64,000 bases of DNA, from NCBI RefSeq assembly GCF_008711325.1, contig NZ_VXDB01000012.1, positions 110,540 through 174,539 of the forward strand, written 5' to 3'. Positions 34,425 through 43,156 of the stretch are shown here, one piece after another; the stretch's first letter is position 1, and every line of letters starts with the position of its first letter. Both the position numbers and the translations under genes were made by a program. Under the pieces are notes generated by a model. That model had not been told where the DNA came from. It did no database searches and saw only the letters and a list, made by a program, of their open reading frames with translations. This stretch comes from Roseibium sediminis (GTDB taxonomy: Bacteria; Pseudomonadota; Alphaproteobacteria; Rhizobiales; Stappiaceae).

Positions 34425-35687
34425 TCAGGGAAACGGAATGAAGTCGACGAGGCTTCCGCGGGCAACAGATGTGGCCTCTTCGGGGATTTCGATCAGGCCA
34501 TGAGCTTCCCTGAGGCCGGTGATGAGGCCCGAACCATCCCGGTCGAACTTGCGGACCACCGTCCGGCCGGTCTCGTCCGTTGCAAGCGTGCCGCGATAGA
34601 ACTCGCGCCGGTCCGGCTTTTTCTTTGCGACCTCGAAATCAGCAGGGATCTGAAAGCGCTGGGCCTCGCTGAAAGGGCCGCCGCCAAGCCGGGACAGGAC
34701 CGGGCGAGCATAGAGCAGGAAGCAGACCATGGCCGCGACCGGATTGCCGGGCAGGCCGAGGAACACGCAGGAGCCGATCTGGCCGAACATCATCGGGCGG
34801 CCCGGCTTGATCGCCAGCTGCCACATGTGCCGTTGGCCGAGCTCGTCCAGCGCCGAAAGGATATGATCTTCCTCGCCCCGGCTTGCGCCGCCGGTGGTCA
34901 GGATCATGTCGGAGCGGGCAGCGGCCTCCTTGAGGGTTGCCGCGATCTGCTCTTGAGTGTCGTTGAGAACGCCCAGGTCCTCGATTTCCACATCCATCTG
35001 TTCCAGAAGGCCCCGAAGGAGAAAGTGATTGGAATCGTATACTTCGCCCTGTTTCAGCTCTGTACCGGGGCGGCGGATTTCATCGCCGTTGGACAGGATG
35101 GCGACTTTAAGGCGTTTGTAGACGGACACCAGATTGAGGCCAGTCGAGGCAATCGCTGCCAGATCCTGCGGGCGCAGTCGCTGACCGGGCTCCAGAAGCA
35201 CGGTTCCAGCAGCAAGGTCTTCGCCAGCCCTGCGCCGGTTCGCGCCCTTCTTTAGTCCCTGAGGAACAATCACGAAGGGCTTGCCATCTTGATCGTGCCG
35301 CTCGCAGTCTTCCTGCATGGCAACGGTATCGGCTCCGGGCGGCATCAGGGCACCTGTAAAGATGCGGGCGGCAGCCCATGGCCCGATTTCGGTCTCGCTT
35401 GGGTGGCCCGCGGAAATGCGTTGCTCCAGACGGAAAAAGCCACCCGCTGGCTCATGATCTGAATGCCGAAAGGCGTAGCCGTCGACCGCGGAATTATCGG
35501 CCATCGGCACATCGCGCGGCGCTATGATTTCCTGTGCCAGAATGCGACCGCCCGCTTCCGTCAGGGGGATTGTCTCGATCTTTGCAACCGGAGCCATCCG
35601 GTCTTTCAAGATTGCCAGCGCTTCGTGATGGCGCAGCCGGTCCTTGTCGTGCAGGAAACAGTCGTTGAGGAGGGGGGCTGATGTCAC
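34425..35687 (-). CDS. moeA: Molybdopterin molybdenumtransferase
   Basis: Inserts molybdate into adenylylated molybdopterin. The 420-residue protein has the MoeA signatures: ADNSAVDGYAFR, IFTGALMPPGADTVAMQE, ILSNGDE, YDSNHFLLRGLL, MILTTGGASRGEEDH and FGQIGSCVFLGLPGNPVAAMV. It is the last gene of the fdhD-mobA-mobB-moeA unit and overlaps mobB by 4 bases. Its place with fdhD and mobA points to making bis-MGD for formate dehydrogenase. Confidence 0.95.
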   Translation of the reverse strand: MTSAPLLNDCFLHDKDRLRHHEALAILKDRMAPVAKIETIPLTEAGGRILAQEIIAPRDVPMADNSAVDGYAFRHSDHEPAGGFFRLEQRISAGHPSETEIGPWAAARIFTGALMPPGADTVAMQEDCERHDQDGKPFVIVPQGLKKGANRRRAGEDLAAGTVLLEPGQRLRPQDLAAIASTGLNLVSVYKRLKVAILSNGDEIRRPGTELKQGEVYDSNHFLLRGLLEQMDVEIEDLGVLNDTQEQIAATLKEAAARSDMILTTGGASRGEEDHILSALDELGQRHMWQLAIKPGRPMMFGQIGSCVFLGLPGNPVAAMVCFLLYARPVLSRLGGGPFSEAQRFQIPADFEVAKKKPDRREFYRGTLATDETGRTVVRKFDRDGSGLITGLREAHGLIEIPEEATSVARGSLVDFIPFP

Positions 35688-36235
35688 TGCGTGGTCTCTG
35701 GTTCAAGAAGTGTCGTCAGTCCAACCGTTTTGGAGATGAAGTCTGCCATGGCAGGGATGTCGTTGAGGTCGAACACCGGGAGCGTTTCACCGGATAATGG
35801 GTGATCTGTGGCAATGGCCAGAATGTTCGGATCTTTCGGGGCGAGCGGCTCGGACTTGCGGGCCTGCAGTCTGCGGGCTTCGATCTTTGGATGTGCTTCG
35901 CGCTTGTAGCCTTCGATCAGTACCAGATCACAAGGGGCAAGGCGGTTCAGGATTTCGTCGAGAGATGGCTCTTCTTCCTCCCGCAGTTCGTGCATCAAGG
36001 CCCAGCGACGGCCCGAGACGAGCGCGACTTCCGACGCTCCTGCCTCTCGGTGCCGGTAACTGTCTGCGCCCGGCTTGTCGATATCGAAATCATGGTGTGC
36101 GTGTTTGACCGTCGAGACCTTGAAACCGCGCCGGGTGAATTCTGCGACAAGGCTGGTGACGAGCAGGGTCTTGCCGGAGTTTTTCCAGCCGGTTACCCCA
36201 AAAACGCGATTGTTGTGAGTGGGTTGGCTTATCAC
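35684..36235 (-). CDS. mobB: Molybdopterin-guanine dinucleotide biosynthesis protein MobB
   Basis: GTP-binding helper of MobA. The Walker A motif is in FGVTGWKNSGKTLLVTSLV at the N-terminus, followed by VSTVKHAHHDFDIDKPGADSYRHREAGA, a strong family signature, and DLVLIEGYKREAHPKIE. Length 183 is normal. It overlaps both neighbours by 4 bases, so translation is coupled. Confidence 0.95.
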   Translation of the reverse strand: MISQPTHNNRVFGVTGWKNSGKTLLVTSLVAEFTRRGFKVSTVKHAHHDFDIDKPGADSYRHREAGASEVALVSGRRWALMHELREEEEPSLDEILNRLAPCDLVLIEGYKREAHPKIEARRLQARKSEPLAPKDPNILAIATDHPLSGETLPVFDLNDIPAMADFISKTVGLTTLLEPETTQ

Positions 36236-36876
36236 GATATCAGACTCTTCAGGGCTGTGCGGGCAGTTTCAAGGTCGTCCGGACGATTGGCGTTGAAAAA
36301 GGGATCAAGTCCATCGACGCCTGCATTTTCGAAAGGAACTTCCACGCTGTCATATTGATCGACAAATGCCAGAACCTTGCCGGTTTTGCCAGCCTCCAGC
36401 CAATTTTTCAGATCCGTTGCAAGAGAAACAGGCCAGAGGCCGAAGACCGGATGGAGCTTTTCCAAGGAGCTTGCCAGGGCGATCACCGGTCGGTCGCCGG
36501 GTACGGCGGCCAGCATTTTGGCGACGAGATTGTCCGGAAAGAACGGGCAGTCTCCTGCAATCGACAGAACGTGAGTGATTTCCGGAGAAGCTTTTCTCGC
36601 ATATGTCATCCCCGCGAGGATACCTGCAAGCGGACCGGCATAGTCACCAACAGGATCGGCAACAACAGGGAGGCCATAGGTGTCGAAGCGGGCCGGGTCG
36701 CCATTGGCATTCAGGATGGTATTCGGGATTTGCTTCCCCAGCCTTTCCAGAATGACGGTGAGCATGGGCCTGCCGCCGATGTCCATCAGCGTCTTGTCGC
36801 CGCCGCCCATGCGCCGGGACTGACCACCTGCCAGAACACAGGCGAGTGTCTGATCGAGTGAAAGCGAAGCTGTCAT
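36232..36876 (-). CDS. mobA: Molybdenum cofactor guanylyltransferase
   Basis: Transfers GMP to molybdopterin to make MGD. The nucleotide-binding motif CVLAGGQSRRMGGGDKTL is at residues about 13-30, and LSIAGDCPFFPDNLV gives the metal-binding Asp. Length 214. It overlaps fdhD and mobB by 4 bases each. Formate dehydrogenases of this type use bis-MGD, so the gene fits the downstream enzyme. Confidence 0.95.
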   Translation of the reverse strand: MTASLSLDQTLACVLAGGQSRRMGGGDKTLMDIGGRPMLTVILERLGKQIPNTILNANGDPARFDTYGLPVVADPVGDYAGPLAGILAGMTYARKASPEITHVLSIAGDCPFFPDNLVAKMLAAVPGDRPVIALASSLEKLHPVFGLWPVSLATDLKNWLEAGKTGKVLAFVDQYDSVEVPFENAGVDGLDPFFNANRPDDLETARTALKSLIS

Positions 36877-37748
36877 TCCACGGCCTCCCGGCCCTTGCGG
36901 GACGCGCCTTTGGGTTCCTCCTCGACATCTTCCGGGTTCATGTCGAAGTCGATGCGCTCGGCTCCGGACAGGGCCACGAAGCGCTTGCCTCTGGCTCGGC
37001 CAATCAGCGTCAACCCGGCCTTGCGCGCCAGTTCAACGCCCCAGGCGGTGAAGCCGGAACGGGAGACGAGAATGGGAATGCCCATCATGACCGTCTTGAT
37101 GACCATCTCTGACGTCAGGCGGCCGGTTGTGTAGAAGATCTTGTCGTCAGCGACAATATTGTTCACGGTCATCCAGCCTGCGATCTTGTCGACAGCGTTG
37201 TGACGACCGACATCTTCCATATAAACCAGAGGCTTGTCTTGCTGGCAGAGCACGCAGCCATGGATGGCGCCCGCTTCCAGATAGAGCGATGGTGTGGTGT
37301 TGATGGCTTTTGTCAGGGCGTAGAGCCAGGAGGTTTTCAGCTTTGCATCCGGCAGGGCAATGGCGTCGAAACTATCCATCACGTCGCCGAAAATCGTGCC
37401 CTGTGCGCAGCCGGAGGTGCGCACTTTCTTCTTGAGCTTTTCCTCGTAATTGGTCTCGCGCTCGGTGCGCACGACAACGACCTGAAGGTCATCGTCATAA
37501 TCGATGCCGGTGATTACATCGTCCGGCTTCAGCATGTTCTGGTTCTTGAGATAGCCGACTGCGAGAAGGTCCGGATGGTCGCCGATGGTCATCATCGTGA
37601 CCACTTCCTGCGAGTTCAGGTAAAGCGTCAGGGCCTTCTCGGTCACGACGCGTGTCTCGACAGGCTTGCCGGTGTGGTCAATGCCGGACACCGAGGTCGA
37701 CAGCGTTTCGTTCTGCGGATCAGGCTTCAAGAGGTATTCGTGTGACAA
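36873..37748 (-). CDS. fdhD: Formate dehydrogenase accessory sulfurtransferase
   Basis: FdhD moves sulfur from the cysteine desulfurase to the molybdenum of bis-MGD, which formate dehydrogenase needs. The 291-residue protein has EDVGRHNAVDKIAG, FYTTGRLTSEMVIKTVMMGIPILVSRSGFTAWGVELA and the GYL segment near residue 65. The E. coli CxxC loop is replaced by SGCAQG with one cysteine, Cys114; a second pair, CVLC (165, 168), lies further on. It is the first gene of the four-gene unit. The C-terminal 30 residues are a charged extension. Confidence 0.93.
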   Translation of the reverse strand: MSHEYLLKPDPQNETLSTSVSGIDHTGKPVETRVVTEKALTLYLNSQEVVTMMTIGDHPDLLAVGYLKNQNMLKPDDVITGIDYDDDLQVVVVRTERETNYEEKLKKKVRTSGCAQGTIFGDVMDSFDAIALPDAKLKTSWLYALTKAINTTPSLYLEAGAIHGCVLCQQDKPLVYMEDVGRHNAVDKIAGWMTVNNIVADDKIFYTTGRLTSEMVIKTVMMGIPILVSRSGFTAWGVELARKAGLTLIGRARGKRFVALSGAERIDFDMNPEDVEEEPKGASRKGREAVE

Positions 37749-37849
37749 AAGCGACTCCCGTTCGGCAACCGCTTAAGTATGGGAGGGGGAGGCACGTTGG
37801 CAAGGCCGGGGAAGGATCGCCGGCCAATGGAACTTGCAAATGGGTCTTT

Positions 37850-38308
37850 TCAGACCAGCATCATGCGATTGATGACACGGCTTTCGCGGACTTCCTCTGA
37901 GAAGCAGCAAAGGGCATTGAGGCCTTCGTCATAAGAGAGGCGTGTTGGCCGGTCGATCTGGAATTGAAGGGCAGGGTGCAGCTCAACAGCTTCGCCGCTG
38001 GTCAGGTCCCTGAACAGCATCAGGCTGTTGGGGAACAGGCGCGAGGGGGCGGGTTCATGGAAGATGGCTTCCATTTCACCGACGCGGGTATCCTGCATGA
38101 CGCAATAGAGCGTATCGAGAACCGGCCCCGGCTGGCCTTCAAGATAATGAAGAACATGGGTGTTGCCCATCAGGAGTGCGCCGGTAACGCCCTTGCGGCG
38201 GTTCATGCGGCGGATCCGTGTCAGGGAATAATCGAGCTCCTTCTGCAGCTCGGGTGAAACGTTTGCCCACTCGATCTTTGACCGGAAGCAAATACGATAA
38301 AGTTCCAT
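37850..38308 (-). CDS. BLUF-domain protein lacking the photocycle residues
   Basis: A 152-residue protein with a BLUF flavin domain: LYRICFRS, then NRRKGVTGALLMGNTHVLHYLEGQPGPVLDTLY, D-TR, and LFPNSLMLFRDL. Active BLUF photoreceptors have a Tyr in the first strand and a Gln before the LEG motif; here they are Phe8 and His54, and the usual Trp near FPxWxM is Ser. Asn36 is kept. So light sensing by the known mechanism is unlikely. The start 38308 has AGAGG upstream. It precedes fdhD by 101 bases on the same strand and may share its transcript. Confidence 0.82.
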   Translation of the reverse strand: MELYRICFRSKIEWANVSPELQKELDYSLTRIRRMNRRKGVTGALLMGNTHVLHYLEGQPGPVLDTLYCVMQDTRVGEMEAIFHEPAPSRLFPNSLMLFRDLTSGEAVELHPALQFQIDRPTRLSYDEGLNALCCFSEEVRESRVINRMMLV

Positions 38309-38536
38309 CTCGCACCTCTTGGACTTTCTGTCCCGATGCATTCGATGGTGCGCTCCATTTCCTCACATTTGATTAATCCCGTTTAGGATTTGGAAAGGAT
38401 AAAAGCACTGCGGAAAGTTATCCCCAACTTCATGGAAAGAATAGAATCGAACTCCGCATGTAGAATCACTTGATCGTAAGTCACGCAAGGTAAATTTCGA
38501 CCTCGATATCTTTCCGTCTTGGTTAAAGTTGCATGA

Positions 38537-39145
38537 TCAAGTCCGCTGTTTCGGGGGGCTCTTTTCGAGTTTATGATCGAGTCCGGCCTTGATGGCGGGC
38601 CATTCGCAGGCAATGATCGAGTAGACTGCTGTGTCCCTGAGGGTCCCGTTTGCCATCACCTGATGACACCTTAGAACACCATCTAGTTTTGCCCCCAGTC
38701 GCTCGATTGCTCGGCGGCTTTGCTGGTTCAGGAAGTGGGTTCGGAACTCGACGGCTATGCAGTTCAGTTCTTCGAAGGCATGGGTTAGCAAAAGAAGCTT
38801 TACTTCTGTATTCAGCGGTGAACGCTGAACGGATTTTCGGTACCAGGTGGCGCCGATCTCCAAACGCTTGTTTTTGGCATCGAGATTTAAATAGGACGTC
38901 ATTCCGACTGCTTTGCCAGTCTCTGGATCAACAGCGGCAAATGGCATGATCAATCCCGCAGCTCCCTGATCAATTCGCCTTTGAACGTCAGCTGCCATGT
39001 TTTCTGGCGAAGCTACTGACGTGTACCAAAGTTCGTGCAATCTGCCATCTGCGACTGCGATCTGAAGATCAGAGCTATGATCGGGTGACAGGGGTTCGAG
39101 GACCACATGAGTTCCACGCAGCGTTATTGGGGTAAGCCAGAACAT
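38537..39145 (-). CDS. GNAT family N-acetyltransferase (RimJ/RimL type)
   Basis: A 202-residue acetyltransferase with TLRGTHVVLEPLSPDHSSDL at the start and the acetyl-CoA region EIGATWYRKSVQRSPLNTEVKLLLLTHAFEELNC. The RimJ/RimL-like end VEFRTHFLNQQSRRAIERLGAKLDGVLR follows. The exact acceptor is unknown. It is a single gene on the minus strand. Confidence 0.9.
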   Translation of the reverse strand: MFWLTPITLRGTHVVLEPLSPDHSSDLQIAVADGRLHELWYTSVASPENMAADVQRRIDQGAAGLIMPFAAVDPETGKAVGMTSYLNLDAKNKRLEIGATWYRKSVQRSPLNTEVKLLLLTHAFEELNCIAVEFRTHFLNQQSRRAIERLGAKLDGVLRCHQVMANGTLRDTAVYSIIACEWPAIKAGLDHKLEKSPPKQRT

Positions 39146-39499
39146 AGGTTTTGCCTTGCAATGATAAGTTGAGTGCAGACTACTGTGACAATTTCGCTCG
39201 TTCCAATTCGAATTTGTGCGGCTTTGATCAATCTTGAAGAGGGTGAGGCAGTCATCGTTTGCTACCTACCTTCATAATCCTTTGGACGCGCGCCGTAACG
39301 CTTGTCGGGAGCATGCCCTACCGGCTCAAAACCCTTGTGATATCGGCAATTTTGACCGATCGGGACCGGTTCCCCGACTTCTAATCGATTAAACTCAAAG
39401 TGGTTATGGACATTGCATTTCCACACCAGTTAAACGGCACCCGCAGGCAGGTGACCTGCGGATCATTGTGTTGGAATTACTGCAAGGGAGTTGGTCGAT
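39146..39499. promoter_or_regulatory. Upstream region of the GapDH gene with leader hairpin
   Basis: About 350 bases without a gene. It holds a 10-base palindrome TAATCGATTA (39382-39391) and a leader stem CCGCAGG (39441-39447) / CCTGCGG (39455-39461), 38 bases before the ATG. A small stem TCGGG/CCCGA lies at 39360-39377. The sites could be for control of central carbon metabolism, but no regulator is identified. Confidence 0.4.
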
Positions 39500-40930
39500 A
39501 TGGCGGCTATGGACAATCATTTCGATAACTGGAAGGAACAACAATCAGCTGCCGAGCAGATGATCCCTCTGGTTGGCCGTCTTTATCGTGACCATGGCAT
39601 CAATATCCGGATTTTTGGCCGTCGGCTGCTGAACAACTCCGCAATCGAGATCATCAAGGCGCACCGTTACGCCCTGCAGATCACCGGCCGTGAGCTGGAT
39701 GTCTCCAAGAGCCTTGAAATCGTCAAGGCCATGCTGGAGATGGATCTGGCTGCATCCCGCGTCGACCTTGGAAAGCTGTGCCACAGCTACATGGAGACTG
39801 GCGGGGATGTTGCAAGCTTTGTTGCCGGGCAGCTCGCCAGCATCAACACGGGCAAGGCCTCCATCTTGCAAGAGCCGCAGGATGTCGTCCTCTACGGTTT
39901 CGGACGCATTGGCCGCCTTCTTGCGCGCATGCTGATCGAACGCGTTGGCGCCGGTAACAAGATGCGTCTTCGTGCCATTGTCGTGCGCGGCGGCAAGGAT
40001 GGGGATCTCAAGAAGCGCTCCAGCCTTCTGCGCCGGGACTCTGTCCATGGCGCATTCCGCGGGTCCATCACGATTGATGAAGAGAAGAACGCGATTATCG
40101 CGAACGGCAACTACATTCAGGTGATCTATGCCAACTCGCCCGCCGAGGTGGACTACACCAAATATGGCATCCGCAATGCGCTGGTGGTTGATAACACCGG
40201 CATCTGGCGCGATGAGGCGGGTCTTGGTCAGCACCTGAAATGCCCGGGCGCTGCAAAGGTTATTTTGACCGCGCCGGGGAAGGGCAACATCAAGAATGTC
40301 GTCTATGGCGTGAACCATGGTGACGTCACCAAGGAAGACGACATCCTGAGCGCTGCCTCCTGCACGACCAACGCGATCACGCCGGTCCTCAAGGTGATCA
40401 ATGATGAGTTCGGGATCGAGAATGGCCATGTGGAAACCATCCACGCCTTCACCAACGACCAGAACCTGATCGACAACTACCACAGCGGCGATCGCCGTGG
40501 CCGTTCCGCGCCGTTGAACATGGTTTTGACCAGCACCGGTGCTGCCAGTGCGGTTGCAAAATGTTTGCCTGAAATGAAGGGCAAGTTGACCGGCAACGCA
40601 GTTCGGGTGCCGATCCCCAACGTGTCCATGGCCATCTTGAACCTGAACCTCAAGCGCGAGACGAGCGCAGAGGAAATGAACGATTACCTGCGGCGGATTT
40701 CCATCCAGTCGCCGATGCAGGACCAGATCGACTACACGTCCTCAACGGAGCTGGTCTCTTCCGACCTCGTTGGCTCCACGCATGCCGGTGTTGTCGACAG
40801 TCAGGCCACCATCGTCGATGGCAACCGTCTCGTCCTTTACGTCTGGTATGACAATGAAGCGGGATACAGCACCCAGGTGATCCGCCTGATGCAGGAAGTT
40901 GCCGGGATGAAATACCCGTCTGTGCCGTAA
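39500..40930 (+). CDS. Glyceraldehyde-3-phosphate dehydrogenase, long form
   Basis: Type I NAD(P)-dependent GapDH. The core starts near residue 128 with VVLYGFGRIGRLLARM (nucleotide binding). Catalytic Cys288 is in AASCTTNAITPVLKVI, and the end WYDNEAGYSTQVIRLM is conserved. It has about 125 extra residues at the N-terminus (helix-rich, no signal peptide), giving 476 in total against about 335 for the usual enzyme. This long form is known in several Proteobacteria. The ATG at 39500 has CAAGGGAG upstream. A terminator follows. Confidence 0.92.
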   Translation: MAAMDNHFDNWKEQQSAAEQMIPLVGRLYRDHGINIRIFGRRLLNNSAIEIIKAHRYALQITGRELDVSKSLEIVKAMLEMDLAASRVDLGKLCHSYMETGGDVASFVAGQLASINTGKASILQEPQDVVLYGFGRIGRLLARMLIERVGAGNKMRLRAIVVRGGKDGDLKKRSSLLRRDSVHGAFRGSITIDEEKNAIIANGNYIQVIYANSPAEVDYTKYGIRNALVVDNTGIWRDEAGLGQHLKCPGAAKVILTAPGKGNIKNVVYGVNHGDVTKEDDILSAASCTTNAITPVLKVINDEFGIENGHVETIHAFTNDQNLIDNYHSGDRRGRSAPLNMVLTSTGAASAVAKCLPEMKGKLTGNAVRVPIPNVSMAILNLNLKRETSAEEMNDYLRRISIQSPMQDQIDYTSSTELVSSDLVGSTHAGVVDSQATIVDGNRLVLYVWYDNEAGYSTQVIRLMQEVAGMKYPSVP

Positions 40931-40959
40931 GGCGTCCGATGTAAGACATGCAAATCGAA

Positions 40960-41000
40960 CAGGCCCCAATTCTCCATGCAGGATTGGGGCCTGTTTTTTT
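40960..41000 (+). terminator. Rho-independent terminator after GapDH
   Basis: Arms CAGGCCCCAAT (40960-40970) and ATTGGGGCCTG (40983-40993), followed by a run of seven T. Also faces the convergent SDR gene. Confidence 0.93.
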
Positions 41001-41039
41001 GCCCGTTCGGTCTTTTGCCGGCCAATGCCTTGTCTGAAG

Positions 41040-41720
41040 CTAAAAGTCCCTTTCTTCCCCTGTCCACTTGAAGAAGCGGCCCGTTCTGGCAAGGGTGAGG
41101 GTTTCGGCGACGGAAAGAATGCCGCGAGCCACATCTGCCGGATCGTTGTCGGCATCATCTCCGCCCATATCCGTGCGCACCCAGCCCGGATCGATAAGTC
41201 CAACAGAAATCCCTTCTGCTTCGAGATCGGTTGCCAGCCCTTGCATGACCTTGTTCACGGCGGCTTTTGAGGCTCGGTAAGCGATGCGATCTGACTTCGC
41301 ATACCCCATCCATGACATCTGGCTGGAGACCGTCAGGATGCGGCCATTGGCGGACCGGCGGAGAAGGGGCAGGAAGGCTTGTGCCACGGCCAGAGGGGCG
41401 AGGGTGTTCACCTTCAGTGTTCGGGCAAAGCCTGCAAAGTCCATGTCCAATGTGGACTGGCGATCAGGGCCGATGATCCCCGAATTGTTGATCAGGATGT
41501 CGATTGGCTGGTCGAGAGATGCGGCGGCGTATGCAATCGCCGCGTGATCGGTAACGTCAAAGATCAGCGGGGTAGCCACGCCGTTTGAGGCGTGGCGGAG
41601 GGCTTCAGCCTGCGCCGGGCTTCGAACGGAGCCGTAGACGGTCCAGTCCCTTGCTATGGCCGCCTTGGCAAGTTCAAGTCCAATGCCGCGATTGGCCCCG
41701 GTTACAAGCAATGTTGTCAT
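41040..41720 (-). CDS. Short-chain dehydrogenase/reductase
   Basis: A 226-residue SDR. The Rossmann motif is TGANRGIGLELAKAAI at residues 7-22, then DILINNSG, ILTVSSQMSWMG with Ser, and the catalytic YRASKAAVNKVM. The C-terminus is short. ATG 41720 is the start of the fold; the frame extends upstream without homology. Substrate is unknown; it resembles the small C-factor/sniffer-like group. Confidence 0.9.
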   Translation of the reverse strand: MTTLLVTGANRGIGLELAKAAIARDWTVYGSVRSPAQAEALRHASNGVATPLIFDVTDHAAIAYAAASLDQPIDILINNSGIIGPDRQSTLDMDFAGFARTLKVNTLAPLAVAQAFLPLLRRSANGRILTVSSQMSWMGYAKSDRIAYRASKAAVNKVMQGLATDLEAEGISVGLIDPGWVRTDMGGDDADNDPADVARGILSVAETLTLARTGRFFKWTGEERDF

Positions 41721-41878
41721 CAGTGGTTCCGGAAATTCTGGTGATTGAAGCGGGCCGACAGTGCAGGAAATGTGTGTCAAATCGCGCAAGCGATTGACGG
41801 GCCGGATTGGCTCACTAGGTTAGGCTCAAGATTCTGACCGGTAAAGGGCCGGTCATGTGACGCGAAACGAGGACGGGG

Positions 41879-43063
41879 ATGAGCGATACCATCAAGCAGG
41901 CAGTTCTTCAGCAACTTGCCAAGGTGAAGGGACCGGATCTTGAGGGGGATCTGGTGTCGCTGGGGCTGGTGTCCGACGTGTTCGTTTCAGATGGCCGGGT
42001 GGCTTTTTCCATCACTGTTCCGGCAGATCGGGCCCAGGAGCTTGAGCCGCTGCGTCAGGCCGCAGAAAAGGTCGTTCGCGAAGTGCCGGGTGTGGAAAGC
42101 GCCATGGTGGCACTCACGGCCGAGCGGTCTGCCGGGTCAAAGTCCGCAACACCGCCGCCGGTTCGTCCGGCGCCCTCCAAGGCGCAGATCGGAAACGTTC
42201 CGCCCCCCATGCAGGGTCGGACAGGGGCAGCTCCGGAGCAGGCGACCTCCAAGCCGGGCGTGCCCGGTGTGAAGACGATTATCGCAGTCGCCTCTGGCAA
42301 GGGCGGCGTCGGCAAGTCCACGACCACTGCCAATCTGGCGCTGGGCCTTCAGGCGAACGGCTTGAAGGTCGGCGTTCTGGATGCAGACATCTATGGCCCG
42401 TCCGTGCCGCGCCTCTTTCAGGTGGCGGGACGCCCGGAGCCGGTGTCGGGGCGCATTCTCAAGCCGCTGGAAGGCTACGGCGTCAAGGTCATGTCCATGG
42501 GCTTCCTAGTTGAAGAGGATACGCCGATGATCTGGCGCGGCCCGATGGTCATCTCCGCACTCACCCAGATGCTGCGGGAAGTTGCCTGGGGCGAACTGGA
42601 CGTGCTCGTCGTTGACATGCCCCCGGGGACAGGTGATGCACAGCTTACCATGGCGCAACAGGTGCCGCTTGCAGGTGCCGTGATTGTCTCCACTCCGCAG
42701 GATCTGGCGCTGATCGATGCGCGCAAGGGGCTGAACATGTTCCGCCGTGTGGATGTTCCCGTCCTCGGCATCGTGGAAAACATGAGCTATTTCCTGTGCC
42801 CCGATTGCGGCGGGCGTCATGACATCTTTGGTCATGGTGGCGCGCGTGCCGAGGCAGAGAAGCTTGGCGTGCCCTTCCTTGGCGAAGTTCCGCTCGACAT
42901 GCAGATCCGTGAGACCTCGGACGCAGGAACACCTGTTGTGGTTTCCGATCCGGATGGCCAGCATGCCAAGATCTATCGAGATATTGCCGAAAAGGTGATG
43001 GCGGAAATTGCTCGCTTTGAAGGCGAGGGGCAGCGTGCCGCGCCGAAGATTGTATATGAATGA
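41879..43063 (+). CDS. apbC: Mrp/NBP35-type iron-sulfur carrier ATPase (ApbC)
   Basis: A 394-residue P-loop ATPase that binds and transfers [4Fe-4S] clusters. An N-terminal MIP18/DUF59-like domain (residues 1-80) is followed by a Pro-rich linker. The deviant Walker A in IIAVASGKGGVGKSTTTANLA comes next, then DADIYGPSVPRLF, DMPPGTGDAQLT and NMSYFLCPDCGGRHDIFG with the CxxC for cluster binding. Such a protein could help load the many Fe-S proteins of the following operon, but it is a general housekeeping factor. Confidence 0.94.
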   Translation: MSDTIKQAVLQQLAKVKGPDLEGDLVSLGLVSDVFVSDGRVAFSITVPADRAQELEPLRQAAEKVVREVPGVESAMVALTAERSAGSKSATPPPVRPAPSKAQIGNVPPPMQGRTGAAPEQATSKPGVPGVKTIIAVASGKGGVGKSTTTANLALGLQANGLKVGVLDADIYGPSVPRLFQVAGRPEPVSGRILKPLEGYGVKVMSMGFLVEEDTPMIWRGPMVISALTQMLREVAWGELDVLVVDMPPGTGDAQLTMAQQVPLAGAVIVSTPQDLALIDARKGLNMFRRVDVPVLGIVENMSYFLCPDCGGRHDIFGHGGARAEAEKLGVPFLGEVPLDMQIRETSDAGTPVVVSDPDGQHAKIYRDIAEKVMAEIARFEGEGQRAAPKIVYE

Positions 43064-43128
43064 GCTGCTGATCCGACTGCGATATTACAAAGTCTGTATC
43101 TCCGGTTCCGTCGAAAATTGACAACCTG

Positions 43129-43156
43129 AAAGCGCTCCTGCAAGAGGGCGCTTTTT
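43129..43156 (+). terminator. Rho-independent terminator after apbC
   Basis: Arms AAAGCGC and GCGCTTT with an inner CTC/GAG pairing, then six T. Confidence 0.85.

Noticed and set aside
39401..39425. A sigma-54 promoter before GapDH (TGG...TTGCAT)
   Set aside because: The GG and GC elements are one base too far apart for the -24/-12 spacing.
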